A stretch of 64,000 nt of DNA, taken from NCBI GenBank assembly GCA_000611775.1, contig KK106981.1:4776927-4840926 (forward strand), written 5' to 3'. Origin of the DNA: Umbilicaria muhlenbergii. Taxonomy: Eukaryota > Ascomycota > Lecanoromycetes > Umbilicariales > Umbilicariaceae. A model generated the notes under the pieces. That model saw only the letters and a program-made list of their open reading frames with translations. It had not been told where the DNA came from and searched no databases. The position numbers were made by a program, and so were the translations under genes. Below are positions 62,536 through 64,000 of the stretch, piece by piece; within the stretch, counting starts at the first letter, position 1; the number at the start of each line of letters is the position of its first letter.

Positions 62536-63174
62536 TGTTGAGTTTTCACTGTCATCTGCTTAGTGACTTGGCATCTCCCCTCTATATATTCGCATCACTC
62601 TTCGTAGCAATTGAACTCTAGTCAATCCGTTGAATAAATTCAACAGGTTATGAGCCCGGTCAGTGCAAAGGTGCTGTGGATTGACTCCATCCATGCTGAG
62701 AGGATGTTAAAGACTATGCAAACAAGCTCTCTACGGAGGCAGTAACAGAAGCCAGCTCACAGAGGTGATGTTTCAGTCATGAAAGCTTACAAAGGTGATC
62801 ATTTCACTTCAGAAGTCCTTCACAGAGAGGCAGTCATGAAAGTCCTTCACACAGAGGCATTACAGGCCTACAAGGCACTTAATTGAAAGCTCACAAAGGT
62901 GATCATTTCACTTCAGAAGCTCTTCACGTGAAGGCATTATAAACTTACAAGACATTTATTGAAAGCTCACAGAAATGATCATTCCTTTGAGAATATAAGA
63001 ATTTGAGTGAGAAAATGAGGTTGTGATTTTAAGATCATAAGGAAGCAGTCACAGTGAAGAAAAGTGTTGAGTTTTCACTGTCACCTCCTTAATGACTTGA
63101 CATCCTCCCTTTATATATTCACATTACTTTTTATAACAATAGAACTTTAGTTAATTTGTTAAATAAATTCAACA
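62536..63174 (+). mobile_element. TRIM-like miniature LTR element (639 bp), looks whole
   Basis: Two 110-bp LTRs (62,536-62,645 and 63,065-63,174) flank a 419-bp non-coding interior, with a perfect ATAAT target duplication (62,531-62,535 and 63,175-63,179). Directly after the 5' LTR, GGTTATGAGCCCGGTC (62,646-62,661) looks like a primer-binding site complementary to the anticodon arm of initiator Met tRNA, the half-tRNA priming known from copia elements. A purine tract (GTGAAGAAAAG) precedes the 3' LTR. The interior has imperfect tandem units (see 62,760-62,980). It has no coding region by design, so it must have moved with help from a full-length relative. Confidence 0.88.
62760..62980 (+). 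repeat. imperfect tandem units inside the TRIM
   Basis: The word CACAAAGGTGATCATTTCAC and the following TTCAGAAG...CTTCACA...GAGGCA recur with a spacing of about 75-100 bp, three to four partial times. The function is unknown; similar internal repeats often arise by template switching. Confidence 0.65.
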
Positions 63175-63179
63175 ATAAT

Positions 63180-64000
63180 ACATCTGTAACAGGAATTAAA
63201 TACTCTACATGCACTTAATCTGATTATAAACACTCAGTCAGTGTAAACAAGCCTTGAGCAGGTTAAAATTAAAAGTATTAAATAAATCTTGATTTCTATG
63301 AGATTGCTTTTTTCATTATATTTATTATTATCAATCAAGGTATTAAATTATTATAATATAATAACACATCAGAGTTAGTACTTTTTAAGTAACTTAACAG
63401 CATACATAATAAAACTCTGCATCATCTTTTTTTACTCCTCAGTTATTAGTTCTATATAGTTAAAGTTATATAATATACATATTTATATTTTATATTATTA
63501 TATACTTTGATTATACTTCTTTTTTTGATAAAAATTATTATAACTTTATAATTTTAATAATTTTATCTTTTAAAGAGTAATAATTTAAGATAAGATGCAA
63601 ATTTAAAATTAATTATATTAAACTTCTAAAACAAAATAAGATATAATAATAAAGAATTAATAATATATTAATAATATATAAATTATTTTTTCTATTATCT
63701 ATAAAGTTAACCTTATGAGTAAAAGATTCTAAGATATAATAATATATAATATTATTAATAAGATTATATATATAAGATAATAATAAAATAAACTTTTAAA
63801 ATAACAAAAACCTTAAAGATTTAACAAGAAGTTTTTATATTATAAATTAACTTACTTAAAGATTCTGTTACTTATATTACTACTTCAATTAAAAAGTTTT
63901 TTAAGTTTATTAATATTAAATTAATAATAAACAAGTGCAGTGCTGATAAGATATTATTAATATAAAATGTATAATTATAAATTTAAGCAAAGGAGTTGCT
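63180..64000. other. AT-rich non-coding stretch
   Basis: Return to extremely AT-rich DNA after the TRIM. No gene, repeat end or tRNA recognised. Confidence 0.55.

Noticed and set aside
62760-62980. CRISPR-like array
   Set aside because: The repeats are imperfect and unevenly spaced, the spacers are not unique, and they sit inside a TRIM in a eukaryotic genome.

Overview
The window looks like a chromosome segment of a filamentous ascomycete (Pezizomycotina). The evidence is short introns of about 45-65 bp with GTRNGT donors and CTRAC-like branch sites, Tad-type LINE, Fot1/pogo, hAT and Ty3/Gypsy chromovirus relics, and an NB-ARC/TPR gene of fungal type. It has two compartments: a very AT-rich graveyard of mutated transposons (about 1-48,520, resuming after about 63,180) and a GC-balanced gene island (about 48,700-62,500).

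Left graveyard. 1-3,060 holds a Gypsy gag/protease relic. 3,735-28,000 is dominated by two inverted copies of one large hAT transposon (4,678-12,252 and 14,017-22,766; TIR TAGGCTGTCA) and a Tad-clade LINE. The LINE is cut in two: its 5' part lies reversed between the hAT copies and its 3' part lies to their right. The hAT target duplication and the LINE zinc knuckle match up only across the far ends, so the middle was inverted by recombination between the hAT copies. The hAT carries its transposase, an acidic accessory ORF and, unexpectedly, a spliced histone H3-like gene.

Middle graveyard. 29,845-46,493 is a Gypsy chromovirus with 455-bp LTRs and a TATGT duplication. A Fot1-like transposon (33,983-42,300) sits in its integrase, and a second chromovirus (35,386-41,696; 207-bp LTRs, TCATT duplication) sits in the Fot1. 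A separate Fot1 copy fills 46,574-48,520. Five copies of a non-coding TIR element (CATC...GATG) are scattered through these elements.

Gene island. In order: amidase (+, 49,117-51,218), NB-ARC/TPR STAND protein (-, 51,427-54,781), a membrane-anchored fungal protein of unknown function (-, about 55,615-58,123), a second amidase (-, 58,858-60,608) and an AsaB/CmcJ-like oxidoreductase (+, 61,208-62,287). All five have recognisable exon structure but carry one to six or so in-frame stops, nearly always TGA at former Arg or Trp codons. Two short solo LTRs and a complete 639-bp TRIM (62,536-63,174, copia-type primer site) decorate the island.

The decay pattern is unusual. Trp becomes TGA, Pro becomes Ser, CpG and CpC are scarce, while Gln codons and CpA are abundant. 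This is not the CpA-to-TpA signature of classical RIP. The same signature touches the island genes lightly.
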